This document shows positions 62,393 to 64,000 of a stretch of 64,000 nt of DNA, one piece after another. This DNA is from DASRWI01 sp035654655 (lineage in GTDB: Bacteria > Bacteroidota > Ignavibacteria > Ignavibacteriales > Ignavibacteriaceae). A program made the position numbers and the translations under genes. The stretch covers positions 62,001 through 126,000 of the forward strand of contig DASRWI010000043.1 of the NCBI GenBank assembly GCA_035654655.1, in the 5' to 3' direction. How positions within the stretch are numbered: position 1 is the stretch's first letter; every line of letters starts with the position of its first letter. The notes under the pieces were generated by a model. That model made no database searches. It was not told the origin of the DNA and worked only from the letters and a program-made list of their open reading frames with translations.

Positions 62393-63556
62393 ATGAGAAG
62401 AAATATTTTATTCCTAAACCTTATAATATTCTTTGTTTCGTCTTTAATGCTTGCTCAACAGGATACTACAAATAAAATGAATCCTCAAGCTGCAAAGTAT
62501 TTCAACCAAGGTATAGAGGCACTTAAACAAAGTAACTATGATCAAGCAGTTGTATTTTTTGATTCCAGTTTAGCAGTTGAGCAGAATTATTTAACCTATT
62601 TTCAAAAAGGATTTGCTTATTTAAAAAATAATCAGCTGGATTTAGCTAAAGAAAATTTTAACAAAGCATTGTCGATGAATAACACATTCGATTTAGGATA
62701 TTTTAATCTTGCTCAGGCACATCTAAGATCTCAAGAGTATGACAAAGCAGTTGAGAATTATAAAAAGGCAGCTGAAGTTACTACTAATGATGCAATTCGT
62801 AAGGATGCTAATTCTTTGATTGAAAATAGTAAACAAATGGAAGCAACTGATTATTTCAATAAAGGGAATGAACTTCAAAAGAATAATCAGTTTGAAGAAG
62901 CATTAGCTATGTACGATAAATCCTTGGAAATTTTTACAGATGCCAAAGCTCATTATCAAAAAGGTATCGTTTACTTCAAGATGAAACAAAATGACCAGGC
63001 TATGCAGCAGTTAAAGGAAAGTATTGCCGAAGATGATTCTTTTGACCAGGCTTATATAGCTTTAGCGGGATTATATCTTGCAGAAAAAAATTATGACTCA
63101 GCTATCGTTCTTTACAAAAAAGCTTCAACAGTTGCTTCTTCAGATGAAATGAAGCAGAATGCTTCTAATGGTATCGGAAGAGTATATTTATTTATGGGAA
63201 ATGCTTCACTTAAAGATAAAAAATATGATAAAGCTATTGATGAATTAACTCAATCAACACAGCTATTTCCAAACGACCAGGGTTATTTATCATTAGCAAG
63301 AGCATACATTGAAAAGAAGAAATACGATGATGCTTTAACTGCACTTGATAGTGCTGATTCTATGAAGAAAAATGTTACTGAAGGTGCCATTGCTTATTAT
63401 AAAGGCATCGTTTATAAGAACAAAGGAGATAAAGTTAAGGCTTCTGAAAACTTTAAAGCAGCTTTGAATGACCCTGTTTATAAAAAGGCAGCTCAATCAG
63501 AAATAGCTAACCTTAATCCTCAACAGCAGCAAAAACAAGGCGTCGGTAAAAAGTAA
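62393..63556 (+). CDS. Exported TPR-repeat protein
   Basis: A 387-residue protein with signal peptide (MRRNILFLNLIIFFVSSLMLAQ). About eight TPR units follow, with typical residues A-YF-G-A: AKYFNQGIEALKQSNYDQAVVFFDSSL, LDLAKENFNKALSMNNTFDLGYFNLAQAHL, EYDKAVENYKKA and so on. The tail ends in a Gln-rich stretch (PQQQQKQGVGKK). The start is ATG 62393, with AAGAAGG 5 bases upstream; an earlier in-frame GTG is less likely. TPR proteins in the periplasm assemble complexes, but no partner is recognisable next to it. A shared terminator follows. Confidence 0.85.
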   Translation: MRRNILFLNLIIFFVSSLMLAQQDTTNKMNPQAAKYFNQGIEALKQSNYDQAVVFFDSSLAVEQNYLTYFQKGFAYLKNNQLDLAKENFNKALSMNNTFDLGYFNLAQAHLRSQEYDKAVENYKKAAEVTTNDAIRKDANSLIENSKQMEATDYFNKGNELQKNNQFEEALAMYDKSLEIFTDAKAHYQKGIVYFKMKQNDQAMQQLKESIAEDDSFDQAYIALAGLYLAEKNYDSAIVLYKKASTVASSDEMKQNASNGIGRVYLFMGNASLKDKKYDKAIDELTQSTQLFPNDQGYLSLARAYIEKKKYDDALTALDSADSMKKNVTEGAIAYYKGIVYKNKGDKVKASENFKAALNDPVYKKAAQSEIANLNPQQQQKQGVGKK

Positions 63557-63570
63557 TTTTGAACATCAAC

Positions 63571-63607
63571 AAAAAAAATCCTGTCTTTTCAGACAGGATT
63601 TTTTATT
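63571..63607. terminator. Bidirectional terminator between TPR gene and treY
   Basis: AATCCTGTCT (63577-63586) and AGACAGGATT (63591-63600) form a 10 bp stem with a TTTC loop, with T runs on both strands. It ends the TPR gene and the treY transcript. Confidence 0.9.
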
Positions 63608-63624
63608 TTAAATTCTATTCTTAG

Positions 63625-64000
63625 TTATTTGTTTATTAGAACAGCTGCCGGAAAATTTTTTAAATAATCTTTTACCATTAATTCATTTTCAGACTCACCT
63701 TTATCACCTGAAAGTATATTAGTCCAATTATATTTTTTTATCTTGGTTCTAATACAAGTTGTATCCCAAAAATCTCCAAGCGGTAATTCTCCCTCTTTAA
63801 TTAATCCTGTTAAAAACCTTGGTACAATTACAACAATGATTTTATCGTTAAGTTCTCTTGCAAATGAAATAATGTTAAACTTATGTTTTCCACCAGTACC
63901 TAAAGGAATATATTTCCCTGAATCAAAAACATCCTTATAAGTTTTTCTTAATTCAAGCATTTTATGAATAATGAATAATTTTGTTTTTCCACAAATTATA
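63625..64000 (-). CDS. treY: Malto-oligosyltrehalose synthase, C-terminal end (cut by the right edge)
   Basis: The visible 125 residues match the C-terminal end of TreY, which rearranges the end of a maltodextrin into trehalose before TreZ cleavage. The frame stays open through ATG 63960 to base 64000 (upstream residues read KLFIIHK), so that ATG is internal and the gene continues beyond the window. KLFIIHKMLELRKTYKDVF, then YIPLGTGGKHKFNIISFARE and VIVPRFLTGL are typical of the TreY C-terminal barrel. The catalytic part lies outside, so activity cannot be judged. Confidence 0.8.
   Translation of the reverse strand, partial: IICGKTKLFIIHKMLELRKTYKDVFDSGKYIPLGTGGKHKFNIISFARELNDKIIVVIVPRFLTGLIKEGELPLGDFWDTTCIRTKIKKYNWTNILSGDKGESENELMVKDYLKNFPAAVLINK

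Noticed and set aside
63625..63960. A complete 111-residue gene
   Set aside because: The frame continues upstream of the ATG to the window edge with TreY-like residues, so it is the end of a larger gene.

Overview
This 64 kb window is AT-rich chromosomal DNA from a free-living member of the Bacteroidota/Chlorobi branch, most likely the Ignavibacteria. The main evidence is six large secreted proteins that end in a C-terminal sorting domain with the QNYPNPFNP signature and a terminal KKMILMK-like tail, which is the type IX secretion (T9SS) cargo signal in that style. Supporting evidence is many TTG/GTG starts, candidate promoters unlike the classical sigma70 pattern, and dense clusters of palindromic intergenic repeats. 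No rRNA, tRNA, CRISPR array, integrase or transposase was found, and no T9SS machinery genes are present.

Layout. 1-4.2 kb (minus): a tight run add - small unknown - hutU - serA (cut by the left edge). 4.3-13.3 kb: three large T9SS cargo proteins (beta-helix and beta-propeller types) and a lipoprotein. 13.4-18.1 kb (plus): a GlnE-type adenylyltransferase overlapping a DUF2723 membrane protein. 18.2-22.0 kb (minus): an RRM RNA-binding protein, then an envelope operon of an L,D-transpeptidase-like protein with Ser in place of the catalytic Cys, a lipoprotein and an Omp85/TamA-like protein. 22.2-26.8 kb: two more T9SS cargos. 26.9-31.0 kb (minus): rplM-rpsI, rpsB-tsf and pyrH-frr, partly separated by terminators. 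31.1-39.2 kb: a TonB-like-architecture protein, an epimerase, a bacterial deoxyhypusine-synthase-like protein between two palindromic repeats, an AI-2E-family exporter, NifU/Mrp iron-sulfur factors and ppk1. 39.2-39.8 kb: a 550 bp gene-free stretch packed with palindromes. 39.8-48.9 kb (minus): metG, a T9SS subtilase, three parvulin/SurA-type chaperones and a MoxR ATPase. 49-52.4 kb: a lipoprotein, then a LiaF-like protein with a LytS/LytTR two-component pair. 52.4-55.0 kb: a structured spacer, a lipoprotein and CstA. 55.2-59.6 kb (plus): a complete NHEJ cassette (Ku, small membrane protein, double PRC-barrel protein, separate LigD phosphoesterase, LigD ligase-polymerase). 59.6-64 kb: an MqnA-like protein, an acyl-CoA synthetase, a TPR protein and the 3' end of treY.

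Most of the window is housekeeping and envelope biology. The outer-membrane folding factors (SurA/PpiC trio, Omp85 protein) and secreted cargos suggest heavy investment in the cell surface. The points most worth pursuing are the NHEJ operon with two built-in non-repair genes, the Cys-to-Ser transpeptidase, the deoxyhypusine-synthase-like protein with its catalytic Lys, and the palindromic repeat families.
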